The position numbers and the translations under genes are program-made. Below, piece after piece: positions 1 through 11,227 of a DNA stretch of 64,000 bases (positions within the stretch are counted from its first letter, which is position 1; each line of letters opens with the position of its first letter). Origin of the DNA: Lysinibacillus pakistanensis. Its GTDB lineage: Bacteria > Bacillota > Bacilli > Bacillales_A > Planococcaceae. The notes under the pieces are model-generated. The model did no database searches, was not told where the DNA came from, and saw nothing but the letters and a program-made list of their open reading frames with translations. Where the stretch lies: NCBI GenBank assembly GCA_001312325.1, contig BBDJ01000014.1:57280-121279 (forward strand). Direction: 5' to 3'.

Positions 1-239
1 ACTTTTACTTTACCTTCTGTTTTTTCATCTACTAATTTCGCAAAAGCATCAGCAGCTTTTCCTTTTACACTATCAATTGATGTTACATGTGAGAATTTAA
101 TAACAAGCGGTTTGTCCTTGGTATAGCCGCCATCACCCTCAGCTGCTGGTGCAGATGTTTCTTTTTTTTGTCGCCACTACAAGCTGCAAGTGCTAAAACT
201 AATACAGCCATAAGTGACATGAAAAGCCATTTTTTTCAT
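1..239 (-). CDS. dctP: TRAP C4-dicarboxylate binding lipoprotein, N-terminal part (cut by window edge)
   Basis: Only the first ~78 residues lie in the window. Repaired, it begins MKKWLFMSL, has a hydrophobic signal segment and a lipobox ending LAAC, then a short Ala/Gly linker and the start of a DctP fold (KPLVIKFSHV, close to IRFSHVVGE of the next protein). It would be the surface-anchored solute receptor of a TRAP transporter whose membrane subunits should lie beyond the left edge. The start ATG at 239 has an AGGGGGAT ribosome site. Two homopolymer breaks interrupt it: a 7-T run at 230-236 (6 expected) and an 8-T run at 172-179 (6 or 9 expected). It is a paralogue of the gene at 316-1341. 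Confidence 0.75.
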
Positions 240-315
240 TACATATCCCCCTAAATGTTATGATTATAGTTAAAAGGTGAACCTTTTTAACCCATGCTAG
301 TGTTGTGATTGATTT

Positions 316-1341
316 TTAGGAAGTGCTTGGATATATTTTTTTTCCATAGTTTTCTGCATAATAGCGATAAACAGGCTCGAATGCAGATTCCCATTCTTCC
401 TTCTCTTCATCTGATAAATTGTAGATATTAATGCAATCACATGCTTCCATTTCTTCAAGTCGTTCTGCTGTTAAATTTTCTGCAAGCTGCCATTCCCATT
501 CTTGTACTTCCTTTAGTGTTTCTATGAGTAGAATTTGCACATCTTCAGGTAGGGAATTCCAAAATTCATGATTCATTAGCAGTAAATAACCAAGATAGCC
601 ATGGTTACTAATCGTTAAGTAGTCTTGTAGTGAATGTAAATTTTTGCTTGTAATATTTGTCAGTGTGTTTTCCTGACCATCGACATTGCCTCTTTGTAGT
701 TGATGAAAAACAGTATTGAAGTCAATGCGTTTTGGATAGGCTCCAACAATGGAAAACTGTTCAGATAAAACATCACTTGGCATAATCCTCATACGCAAGC
801 CATTCAAATCTTGCACAGTTTCTATAGGTCGAATACTATTGCTAAGTTGCTTAAATCCACTATCCCAAACGCCCATGGAAAATAGATTATGGGCATTTAA
901 TTTTGTCATTAACGATTGACCAACATCACTGTTGACATATGTATGCACTTCATCCGCATTTTTAAATGCATAGGGTAGATCCATAACTGACCACTCTGGT
1001 ACAAGCGTTGTAATTTTTGAAATAGCAGGGGCAATCATTTGAATATCGCCACGTAATAGTGCATTCATTTCTTCGCCATCTTTATAAAGAACCCCATTTG
1101 GAAACACTTGAATCTCGACATGTCCATTACTACGTTCTTTGATTAGCTCTGCAAATTTTACGGCTGCCATTCCTTTCGGTGTATTTTCACCAACTACATG
1201 TGAAAATCGAATAACGATTTGTTCCTCATGACTTAACTGCTCATTGTCGGTAGGGTAAACGTCTTCCTGACATGAAACTAACAGAATTGTTATGAAAATG
1301 AGAACGCTAACAAAACTGCGTGTAAAACGATTACTCCACAT
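316..1341 (-). CDS. dctB: DctP/DctB-type dicarboxylate-binding lipoprotein
   Basis: Intact 341-aa TRAP-type periplasmic/lipid-anchored binding protein. The signal peptide (residues 1-24) ends in a lipobox LVSC; the mature part carries the family hallmarks FSHVVGENTPKG and the central RIMPSDV and FNTVFHQLQRGNVDGQEN segments. The start ATG has an AGGGGTG ribosome site 8 nt upstream. In B. subtilis a protein of this family, DctB, is not a transporter subunit but a co-sensor working with DctS/DctR. Here it lies directly downstream of dctR-dctS with a second DctP paralogue after it, so either role (co-sensor or receptor) is possible. The dctB symbol is an inference from context. Confidence 0.75.
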   Translation of the reverse strand: MWSNRFTRSFVSVLIFITILLVSCQEDVYPTDNEQLSHEEQIVIRFSHVVGENTPKGMAAVKFAELIKERSNGHVEIQVFPNGVLYKDGEEMNALLRGDIQMIAPAISKITTLVPEWSVMDLPYAFKNADEVHTYVNSDVGQSLMTKLNAHNLFSMGVWDSGFKQLSNSIRPIETVQDLNGLRMRIMPSDVLSEQFSIVGAYPKRIDFNTVFHQLQRGNVDGQENTLTNITSKNLHSLQDYLTISNHGYLGYLLLMNHEFWNSLPEDVQILLIETLKEVQEWEWQLAENLTAERLEEMEACDCINIYNLSDEEKEEWESAFEPVYRYYAENYGKKIYPSTS

Positions 1342-1524
1342 ACAAATTCACCCCTAATCTCTATAAGATGTGAACGATTTTTATTGTAGTTCATTTCATT
1401 AAATACTCAATATTATGGTTTTAATGGACATTTTGGTATTTATGGTATATAACAATTTGTTATTTTAAAAAAACTGTTACAAAACAGATTCAAAAGAAAT
1501 GCTTATTAAAAATCTGTAAAGAAA

Positions 1525-1615
1525 AAGAATCTGCCTTATTCCTTGATAAAAGTAAACAGAATACATTTCAATCTTATGTAGGAATTGGAATATATTCGAG
1601 GAAGGGCAGATTCTT
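1525..1615. promoter_or_regulatory. Long inverted repeat between dctR and dctB
   Basis: AAGAATCTGCC at 1525-1535 and its exact reverse complement GGCAGATTCTT at 1605-1615 enclose about 69 nt, with weaker pairing continuing inside (TTATTCCTT against GAGGAAG). It sits in the only sizeable gap of the dct cluster, downstream of dctR and upstream of the binding-protein gene. It could be a processing or attenuation hairpin or an operator. No clean T-tract follows on either strand, so a simple terminator is less likely. Confidence 0.4.
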
Positions 1616-1645
1616 GCTATTTATTTAATAAACTAAAATCTTATA

Positions 1646-2314
1646 CTACTTAATGGAATAGTATTTTGTCGGTCGACCTACTGTCCCGTATTGTAATTCA
1701 ATCGAGACAGTTCCCTTAGTAGCCAAAAAATCCAAGTATTTACGTACAGTTACTCTGGCCATTCCGACATTTTGAGCTAGCTGCTCTGAGGTAATAGCTG
1801 CACGGTGTGTCGTTAAATAATCAAGAATCTGTTGCATTGTTATCGTGTTTAGTCCCTTGGGAAGCTCCGTTGTTTCATGCTGTATTCCTAGCCATTTGTC
1901 GATGTCCTCTTGATTAAATGCCTGCGAGCTTTGTAGCTTTTTAGTAGAACTTTTGTATTGCTGCAATGCTTTTTCAAAGCGTTCAAAACGAAATGGCTTG
2001 ATGAGATAGTCGATGGCTCCCAGTCGAAGTGCCTCCTGTACTGTTGGCGCATCTCTTGCAGCAGTAATCATAATAATATCCGAGGGGACACGTTCTGCAC
2101 GAAGCTTTAAGAATAGTTCCATGCCTGTCATATCTGGTAAAAACATATCGAGTAAAATGAGATTTGGCTTCTTTCTTATAATTTTGTCATAGGCTTCACG
2201 ACCATTGACTGATTCACCCACGAGCTGAAAACCATTCAATTTATTTAAAAAACCTTTATTTACTTCAAGTACCATTGGATCGTCTTCTACGATAAACACT
2301 GAAAGATTACTCAT
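1646..2314 (-). CDS. dctR: DctR/CitT-family response regulator
   Basis: Intact 222-aa two-component regulator. The N-terminal receiver domain (about 1-120) has the acidic pair DD at 11-12, phospho-acceptor Asp56 in LILLDMFLPD, and the switch Lys in DYLIKPF. The C-terminal half (about 155-222) is a winged-helix DNA-binding domain of the CitB/DcuR type (TSEQLAQNVGMARVTVRKYL). Its start overlaps the stop of the kinase gene by ATGA, so the two are translationally coupled. It is expected to switch on dicarboxylate uptake when the partner kinase senses C4-dicarboxylates. Confidence 0.9.
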   Translation of the reverse strand: MSNLSVFIVEDDPMVLEVNKGFLNKLNGFQLVGESVNGREAYDKIIRKKPNLILLDMFLPDMTGMELFLKLRAERVPSDIIMITAARDAPTVQEALRLGAIDYLIKPFRFERFEKALQQYKSSTKKLQSSQAFNQEDIDKWLGIQHETTELPKGLNTITMQQILDYLTTHRAAITSEQLAQNVGMARVTVRKYLDFLATKGTVSIELQYGTVGRPTKYYSIK

Positions 2315-3884
2315 TGTTCTTCAGTCACCCCTACTTCTATTGTAATGATTGTTCCAACATTGACGGTTGATTCTACTAGAATAATTCCATTGTTTGATTC
2401 CACAATCTGTTTCACAAGGGCAAGTCCAATACCATGACCATCCTTTTGTTTTGTGCTAAAGCCATAATCGAAAATCCGATTTGGCAAACCAGTAATCCCC
2501 TTACCACTATCCTGTACTTCAATGAATAAATGATGTTTATGGCCAATTAATGTAATATGAACATCTTTATGAGCACATTCAAAGCATGCCTCCATTGCAT
2601 TGTCCAATAAGTTACCTATAATAGTTACCATGTCACCACTGGAAAAGCCACTCATAAAATCAACGAGCTTTGAGTCCTCATCAATTGTCAGCTCCACACC
2701 AAGCTCTTTTGCACGTGAAAATTTACCAAGTAATAGTCCTTGAATCGAATAATCATGAATCTTGTCATGCAAGCTTTGAATAATCTCTTCCTCATCTGTT
2801 ATTTCATCAATAATCAGGCTTAAAGCATCGTCATCCCGTTCCAATTGTATTAATCCTGCAATACTATGTAAGCGATTCATATATTCATGTTGCTGGGCAC
2901 GTAAGGAATCCACTAGTATTTTTATGCCAGTTAATTCTTCAGCTAACATATTTGCTTCTTTTCGATCGGTTAGCATAATAAGGTAGCCAGCATTTTGCTC
3001 CATGATACGAATAGGAAAGGTGCGAACTAAGTACATTTGCTCAAACATCAATAGAGGTCTATATACTTCATGCTGTTGTAGCGTATCCTCTGCGAGCCAG
3101 GTCCCTTTAAACAAAGCTTTTCTAGAAATCTTCTGTCCGAAGAAATGTGTATATTGCCTTGCTAAACGATTAATAAAGGTCACATTACCACTTTCATCAG
3201 TTGCTAAGATACCGATATCCATCGCTTGAATAATACCAGAGCGTTCTTCTACTAAACGGGCTATTTCGTAAGGCTCCAAATTAAAGGTTTGGCGCTTTAA
3301 ATGATTGGCAACCCATACAGACCCACCTAAGCCGATGATTAATCCCCAAAAAAGAGACATAAGGATATCAAATTGATATTCATCTACAAGGTTATACCAT
3401 TTGGGTGCAAGTAATCCGACAGTAATAACACCAACTTGCCTTGTACCTTCTTCATTCATTATTGGTACGAATGCTCTGATAGAATATCCTAAAACACCTC
3501 TTGCCTTCGATATATACTCATGCTGAGAAAAGGCTTCTATTTCGTCTCCACCTTCAAAGACTGTGCCTAGCTTACTTTCCGATGGGTGTGAATAACGAAT
3601 GCGATTCATATCAATAATCACAATATAATCTACATCAGTTGTTAAGCGAATACGCTCTGCAATTGGTTGAATAATTTCAAAACCAGCTGGCTTGCCTACA
3701 TTATTTTGAACATCAGTAAGCTGTGATACAGTTCTTGCAATTGCGATCGCTCGTGCACCAAACTCTTTTTCAAAAGCTCCTCCAAGATTATGAATCATGA
3801 TAGCTCCACTTGTGGCAATTGAAAAAAATAACAATTATGAATGAAAAAAATAAACATTTTTAGTCGTAAAGAAATATTTTTCAT
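2311..3884 (-). CDS. dctS: DctS/CitA-family sensor histidine kinase
   Basis: Repaired length 523 aa. Order: TM1 (about 8-30), extracytoplasmic PDC/CACHE sensor (about 35-165), TM2, cytoplasmic PAS (about 205-300), a phospho-acceptor segment QQHEYMNRLHSIAG typical of citrate/C4-dicarboxylate kinases, and a HATPase_c domain with DSGKGI and GIGLALVKQIVE boxes. The visible uninterrupted frame begins at a TTG at 3834 with no leader; removing one base from each 7-base run at 3822-3828 and 3844-3850 joins it to MKNISLRLKMF and a full TM1, so the start is placed at 3884. Partner of the overlapping dctR. Confidence 0.85.
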
Positions 3885-4800
3885 AGGAATGTGAAAGGAA
3901 TAGGAGTACTCCCTTTAATTAATTCAACACCTCTTTAAATAAAGATAATAGTAAGACAATGAATCTTAGATGAACGAACAAGTCTTGTAAAAAAAATGAT
4001 AAGAGTACATAGGAGGACCAAACTAGGAATTTCATTCTATTATAAATTAACATAAATAATTAGTTTGTTGTAATACAACTTTAGTTGAAAAGTACTGTTT
4101 TCATTTGTGTACTATAACAAATTTGTGGATATAATTAAACACCGTGCTTTCTTATTACTTTATATAGCATCATTTGGTTATGAGGAAACTAGGGGGATTG
4201 CTTGTTTCCTAAAGAAAAATTTATATTTGAATAATAAAAATGAATGAGAAAAGAATATTCGAAATGAAATATACAAGACATACATTATATTTATTTGGTA
4301 ATTAAACCAGAAAAAGAGAGAAGTTATTTAAATTTTTCTTTTTTTACTACCACTTTGGGTAGAAAAATTTTGTGCATTTTAGTTTTAAAATTCTCTTTCA
4401 TTCTTAATATTTCTCTATGATGAAAATTTGATTATGTTGTTATTCGGGAGAAATGTGGTCAATATTCTAATCAAAAAAAAGAGGAATATATACCATGGGA
4501 ATGTGAAAATATGCACAAATAAAATTATTTTTAAATAGTTTCAAGTTATAGAGATAATAGAGTAGAAAAATATTATTATCTAAAATATGTTGCAGTTTCT
4601 CTTTGATAAGCATTGTTTCACTTAGAGGCTGTAGGATTTATGACGGAGACACAATAAGCAGATAAAGAAAATACTTTTTGGAGAAATAATATTTTTTTAG
4701 AAAAACATCTTGCATTTGAATAATTCTAAGTGGTAAATTGTTTTACATGGACGTTCATAGAATTTTCACAGGTAGCAAAAGAGGGGAGAAATGAGAATTT
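3885..4800. other. 900-bp AT-rich non-coding gap
   Basis: No credible reading frame is visible on either strand between the divergently transcribed dctS and MFS genes. It contains only short stem-loops: AGGAAAC/GTTTCCT at 4183-4210, and AAATTTTTCT/AGAAAAATTT at 4330-4370 with an inner CTACC/GGTAG stem. It must hold the promoters of both flanking genes, but no convincing -35/-10 pair stands out. Confidence 0.6.
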
Positions 4801-6073
4801 ATGAATAAAAATAGATGGTTAATTGCATTATCTGCAATCGCTATTCACCTTTCTATCGGTGGAGCTTATGCATACAGTGTATACAAGCTACCGATTGTCA
4901 CAGAGATGGGATGGAGTGAAACAAAGGTAACGGTTGCCTTTACGATTATGATGGGGCTTGCGGGTTTTTCAGCCGCACTATTTGGTAGTTTAGTAGAAAA
5001 ATTGGGGCCACGTAAATCTGCGATGGTAGCAGCTGTTCTATTTGGGGCGGGACAAGCTGGTGCTGGTGTAGCAATTTCAATGGATTCTGTAACATTGTAT
5101 TGGTTAACATATGGCGTGCTAAGTGGATTAGGTATGGGGATAGGCTATATTGCTCCTGTATCAACATTAGTAAAATGGTTCCCAGACCGTAGAGGCTTGG
5201 CAACAGGTATGGCTGTACTTGGATTTGGATCTGGAGCACTAATTACAGCACCAGTAGCAGCAAACTTAATGGAGGCTGTTGGGATTTCTACAACATACTT
5301 TATTTTAGGGGCAAGTTATTTCACGTTAATGATTTTAGGGGCTTTATATATTGCACCGCCTGCACCTGGTTATATGCCAGCAAACATGAAGGCAGCTGCA
5401 AATGGTGGTAAAGAAATAGTAAAAAAAAGATTTAGCAGTTATGTCAGCTCGTGAGGCTGTTAAAACAAAGCATTTCTGGATGCTATGGTCAATGCATTTA
5501 GTAAATGTAACAGCAGGGATTATGATGATTTCTGTCGCCTCTCCAATGGCCCAAGAAATTGTGGGATTATCAGTTGCGGGAGCTGCAGCAATGGTAGGTA
5601 TTATGGGGTTATTTAACGGTGGTGGTCGTTTAATTTGGGCGGCTGTGTCTGACTATATTGGTCGTTCGAACGTCTTTGTTATATTCTTTACGGCACAGTT
5701 AATTACATTTATTGTGTTACCACATACGACGAACGTGATAATTTTCCAAGCACTTATTTTCTTAGTTGTTAGTTGCTATGGTGGTGGCTTCTCGAATTTA
5801 CCTGCATTTGCAAGTGATTTATTTGGTACAAAGCAATTAGGTGTTATTCATGGTTATTTATTAACGACTTGGTCATTAGGCGGTATTTTTGGTCCGTTAC
5901 TGGTGAGCACAATTAAAAATGCTTATGGAAGTTACATTCCAGTATTCTATGTATTTGCTGGGTTAATCGCAGCATCATTAATTATTTCATTAACATTACG
6001 TGCAGATGTACGTAAACGAACAGCTTTAAAAGCAGCGGCACAAAATGTTGGAGACGTCTCCGCTACACAATAA
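4801..6073 (+). CDS. OFA-family MFS transporter (oxalate/formate antiporter-like)
   Basis: Repaired length 423 aa, about 12 transmembrane helices. The N-terminal half has the OFA signature region (SIGGAYAYSVYKLPI, GPRKSAM, GLGMGIGYIAPVSTLVKWFPDRRGLATG), and the second half repeats it (GRLIWAAVSDYIGR). Family members exchange or take up small carboxylates such as oxalate, formate or pyruvate; the neighbouring dicarboxylate sensor genes fit a carboxylate theme, but the substrate is not readable. An 8-A run at 5421-5428 (7 needed, giving KEIVKKDLAVMSAREAV) splits it. GAGGGGAG ribosome site at 4781. Confidence 0.8.
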
Positions 6074-6112
6074 ACGTTACTTTCAATTCGCACTTGAAGG
6101 TACTAGGTCTTG

Positions 6113-6158
6113 ACCATATAAGTATCATTTCGCACATGATGCTTGTATGGTTTTTTTT
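6113..6158 (+). terminator. Terminator after MFS gene
   Basis: ACCATATAAGTATCAT pairs with ATGATGCTTGTATGGT (two G-U pairs) around a 7-nt loop, followed by eight T. Confidence 0.85.
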
Positions 6159-6384
6159 GTTGTAGCGATTGTTATATAACAATAGATTAATCTTTGTTTA
6201 ATGTATAACAGAGGTTGTCTGATGTCAATAACATTCCGGGAAATAAAGTGATTTCGCTACCAAAAGAGCAATTTCGAAACGAAAAGCAAACTATAGAAGT
6301 CAGGAGCAACATTTTAGCGATTGTTGAAATGTCGAATCTTTTCCTCGACTAAAGCGTATATAAGGTAATAAGGAGTGATTGAAG

Positions 6385-7077
6385 ATGGGGAAATTTTCTT
6401 TACATGAATTCATCAATAAAACACAGCAGGATGATAATGAAAACGATTATTTTGAGTTAGAAACGGAACGTGTACTAGAGATCAATTTAGATGGCGAGGT
6501 TTGGTCTAAAATGGGCGCTATGATTTCTTACATAGGCGACATTAAGTTTGAGCGAGAGCGTGTACTTGAGCATGGATTAGGAAAAATGTTTAAAAAGGCA
6601 CTAACAGGTGAAGGTACACAGCTTATGAAGGCAAAAGGTAAAGGGCGGCTTTATTTAGCTGATCAAGGGAAAAAGGTTACGATTTTTGATTTGAAAAATG
6701 AAAGTATTTGCGTCAATGGCAATGATTTGCTTGCATTTGAACCAAGCATCGATTGGGATATTCATTTAATGCGTAAAATGGCAGGCATCATGTCAGGCGG
6801 ATTGTTTAATGTAACTTTAAAAGGAACAGGGAAGGTAGCCATTACCACCCATTTTGAACCTTTAACACTATTAGTACGCCCAGGTGAGACGGTATATACT
6901 GATCCTCATGCCACAGTAGCATGGTCAGGAAATTTAGCACCTGAGTTTAAAACAGATATCAGCTTCCGTACATTTATCGGTCGAGGCAGCGGCGAATCCA
7001 TTCAAATGGCATTTTCAGGTGAAGGTTTTGTCATTATCCAACCATTTGAGGAAGTTTATATGTCTAGCGAAAGCTAA
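6385..7077 (+). CDS. AIM24 / TIGR00266 family protein
   Basis: Intact, 230 aa from the ATG at 6385 (AGGAG at 6371-6375, 9-nt spacing); an in-frame TTG at 6379 is too close to the ribosome site. A beta-rich, Gly-rich protein with the AIM24 pattern: GEVWSKMGAMISYIGDIKF near the N terminus, then GKGRLYLADQGKKVTIFDL, LFNVTLKGTGKVAITTH and a terminal GSGESIQMAFSGEGFVIIQP. The biochemical role in bacteria is unknown; related proteins include the yeast mitochondrial membrane-organising AIM24. It stands alone between two terminators. Confidence 0.8.
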   Translation: MGKFSLHEFINKTQQDDNENDYFELETERVLEINLDGEVWSKMGAMISYIGDIKFERERVLEHGLGKMFKKALTGEGTQLMKAKGKGRLYLADQGKKVTIFDLKNESICVNGNDLLAFEPSIDWDIHLMRKMAGIMSGGLFNVTLKGTGKVAITTHFEPLTLLVRPGETVYTDPHATVAWSGNLAPEFKTDISFRTFIGRGSGESIQMAFSGEGFVIIQPFEEVYMSSES

Positions 7078-7083
7078 AAAAAG

Positions 7084-7107
7084 CGTGTCCTAATTATTCA
7101 GGACACG
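7084..7107. terminator. Bidirectional terminator
   Basis: CGTGTCCT/AGGACACG hairpin, with TTTT on the plus side and an A-run upstream that gives a U-tract for the minus-strand ytfP gene. It separates the convergent AIM24 and ytfP genes. Confidence 0.75.
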
Positions 7108-7144
7108 TTTTCAATGATATGAAGTGCCTTATTCACGTGGTAAA

Positions 7145-8403
<1,259 letters not shown>

Positions 8404-8697
8404 ATATAGAAACTCACTTTCTGTTCAAATTAGGAATCCTTCCTATTATACATGAAGTCTATATAGAGGGGCTTCTTTCACATTGAAAATAATGCGAAAG
8501 TGTTTTATAATTCCTTATCTCATCTAAACAGATGAAAAGTTAGTTTTTTTTGTTAATACAAGGAATCGGAGTACGATTATCTATGTAAAAAAAGGCTTCT
8601 GATGAAAGTTTTTTTTCTGTGTTGTCAGCATGAAATGATCGTCTATTCGTGCTATTATGGAAAAGGTTATGCACTAAATTATGAGGTGAAAAATAGA

Positions 8698-10549
8698 ATG
8701 TGCGGATTTATAGGCTATATTAATGGAACAAATGTAATCGATCATCATCAAACGATTGAAAATATGATGAATACAATTATTCACCGTGGACCAGATAGCG
8801 GTGGTATTCACAGTGACGATAAAGTAACGTTGGGATTCCGACGATTAAGTATTATCGACTTGTCAGATGTGGCGAATCAACCATTGTACAGTGCAGATGG
8901 TAACATTGTGCTTGTATTTAATGGAGAAATCTTCAACTTCCAAGCGCTACGTGAAGATTTAATTGCTAAGGGACATATATTTAAAACACAATCTGATAGT
9001 GAAGTTATAATTTATGGTTATGTAGAATATGGTGTAGAGTTTGTTAAACAATTACGAGGTATGTTTGCATTCTGCATTTGGGATAAAAAGAATGATTTAC
9101 AATTTATTGCCCGTGATGGCTTTGGTATTAAGCCGTTGTATTACTCAGAGAATACAACAGACGGAACCTTTATTTTCGGTTCGGAAATTAAATCCTTCTT
9201 ACCCCACCCATCCTTTATTAAAGAATTAAATAAAAATGCCCTTCGTCCATATTTAACTTTCCAATATTCGTCAATGGATGAAACTTTCTTTAAAGGTGTG
9301 TTTAAACTACCGCCTGCTCATTATATGTTAATTCAAAATGGGAAAAAGAAAATCGTGCAGTACTGGGATAAAAAAATTCCATGCGAAAGAGGCACCAATT
9401 GAAAAATATGTAGAGGACATTCGTTCTACAGTAAGAGAATCAGTAGAAGCACATCAAATCAGCGATGTAAAGGTTGGTTCATTCCTATCAGGAGGAATTG
9501 ATTCAAGTTATATTACGGCATTACTGCGTCCTGATAAGTCCTTCTCTGTTGGTTTTTCTGACTATGAAGATATGTTTAATGAAACAAACTTAGCAAAAGA
9601 TTTATCAGATACATTAAACATTCAAAATGAGCGTAAATATATATCAGCTGATGAATGCTTTGAGGCTTTACCAAAAATTCAATGGCATATGGACGAGCCA
9701 CAATCTAATCCATCTTCTGTTCCACTTTATTTCCTTTCTGAGCTAGCTTCGAAGGACGTAACAGTTGTCCTTTCAGGTGAAGGAGCGGATGAAATTTTTG
9801 GTGGCTACTCATGGTATCAAAACTCAGGTAAAATGCAACAATACGAAAAAATTCCTTTTGGTATTCGTAAGGCATTACGAGGTATTGCAGAGGCATTACC
9901 TAAAAATCAATACACAAACTTTCTTATAAAAGGTGGTCAATCAGTCGAAGAACGCTTTATAGGTGAAGCGGTTGTCTGGGATGAAGAAGATGCACTGAAT
10001 GTATTAAAACCAGACTATAAAAATGGTCCATCTGTTAAGTCCATTACAAAGCGTATCTATGATGAAGTACCTGGCGATGATGATGTGACAAAGATGCAGT
10101 ACTTAGATTTAAATCTATGGATGCCTGGCGATATTTTATTAAAAGCGGATAAAATGAGTATGGCGCATTCAATTGAATTACGTGTACCATTTTTAGATAA
10201 AGAAGTAATGGAATTAGCGAAAAACATTCCATCAAGATATCGTGTCAACGACATTGATACGAAATATGTGCTTCGTCAAGCAGCTCATCAGGAATTACCA
10301 GAAGAATGGGCAAAACGTCCAAAGCTAGGCTTCCCAGTACCAATCCGCCATTGGCTACGTGAAGAGAAATACTACAACATGGTAAAAGAAATGTTCACAA
10401 CAGATTTTGCCAATAAATTCTTTGATACAAAGCAATTAGTAGGCTATCTCGATGAGCATTATGAAGGTAAGGCAAATCGTGGGCGCTATATTTGGACTAC
10501 CTATGTATTCTTAGTATGGTATAAACAATTTTTTATAGACATGAAATAG
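8698..10549 (+). CDS. asnB: Asparagine synthase (glutamine-hydrolysing)
   Basis: Repaired length 616 aa. Makes asparagine from aspartate, glutamine and ATP. The start ATG at 8698 is fixed by Cys2 of MCGFIGY, the glutaminase nucleophile exposed after Met removal, and by an AGGTG ribosome site. The N-terminal Ntn glutaminase domain includes NTIIHRGPDSGG and RLSIIDLS; the C-terminal synthetase domain has the PP-loop SFLSGGIDSSYI and VVLSGEGADEIFGGY. One surplus A in the run at 9370-9376 splits it (YWDKKFHAKEAP restores the frame). It could equally be called asnO/asnH-like; B. subtilis has three paralogues. Confidence 0.92.
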
Positions 10550-10557
10550 CTTATGAG

Positions 10558-10595
10558 TCGGTGGAGGTTTTTTTTAATCTCCGCCGATTATTTTG
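10558..10595 (+). terminator. Terminator after asnB
   Basis: TCGGTGGAG pairs with CTCCGCCGA (one T-G pair) around a T-rich loop, followed by TTATTTTG. Confidence 0.7.
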
Positions 10596-10721
10596 AGCAT
10601 TTTATTATCAAAATAAAAATAAATTTACTGTCTTTTTGATGGATTAGCCTAAAGCTAGAACTTTTTGATAGAATAATGCGTCTGTTTACCTATAAATATG
10701 TTAAGATTACAAGTGGTTTAT

Positions 10722-10746
10722 GCAATTGCGCTGGGGCGTAATTGAT
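10722..10746 (+). repeat. Dispersed intergenic element, 3'-end remnant (copy E)
   Basis: Matches only the terminal hairpin of the element family described at 17335-17620, 19991-20175, 29968-30215 and 57441-57741: CAATTGCGC, TGGG loop, GCGTAATTG, then AT. The stem differs from copy C by a G-U in place of an A-U pair, so pairing is kept. It lies downstream of asnB and upstream of the tandem array and murJ, in the same orientation as both genes. Confidence 0.65.
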
Positions 10747-10805
10747 ATTATGTTTACAATTATCTTTGGCAGCGTTTGCATGTGGCAAAAGCAGTTACAA
10801 TTTTT

Positions 10806-11157
10806 GTGACGAGTAAATCTGCTCCGTTGACTGCTAGAATTGCTCGGGTATTGTATAAAATTGCTCCGTTGCCAGTCAGAAATGCTCGGGTCCCGTGAAA
10901 ACTCGCTCCGTTGTCGGTGAAAACTGCTCGGGTACCGTGTAAATCCGCTCCGTTGTCAGTCAGAACTGCTCGAGTACCAAGTAAACTCGCTCCGTTGTCG
11001 GTGAAAACTGCTCGGGTACCGTGTAAATCCGCTCCGTTGTCAGTCAGAATTGCTCGGGTACCAAGTAAACCCGCTCCGTTGTCGGTGAAAACTGCTCGGG
11101 TGCCAAGTAAACCTGCAGTTATCAGTTAAAAAAACTCGCTCAGATACCGAAAAATCT
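10806..11157 (+). repeat. 21/42-bp intergenic tandem repeat array
   Basis: Seven clear 42-bp units start at 10821, 10863, 10905, 10947, 10989, 11031 and 11073, with degenerate copies at both edges. Each unit is two related 21-bp halves, one beginning GCTCCGTTG and the other GCTCGGGTA. Units 3 and 5 are identical and units 4 and 6 differ at three positions, so there is also an 84-bp higher period. The array occupies most of the gap between asnB and murJ. No unique spacers are present, so it is not a CRISPR. The reading frame through it (42 is divisible by 3) is an artefact. Confidence 0.95.
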
Positions 11158-11227
11158 GATTATAGTGAATATTTTCCAATAGTAATTCTATGTGTTACGA
11201 TGAAATTATTGATTTTATGATGAATGG

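Noticed and set aside
10911..11129. 72-aa open frame of repeating SVKTARVPSKPAPL units
   Set aside because: It is the 42-bp tandem array read in one frame; the period is a multiple of three so no stop appears. No ribosome site and no such protein family.
10806..11157. CRISPR array
   Set aside because: Units are contiguous with no unique spacers, halves are diverged copies of each other, and no cas genes are present.
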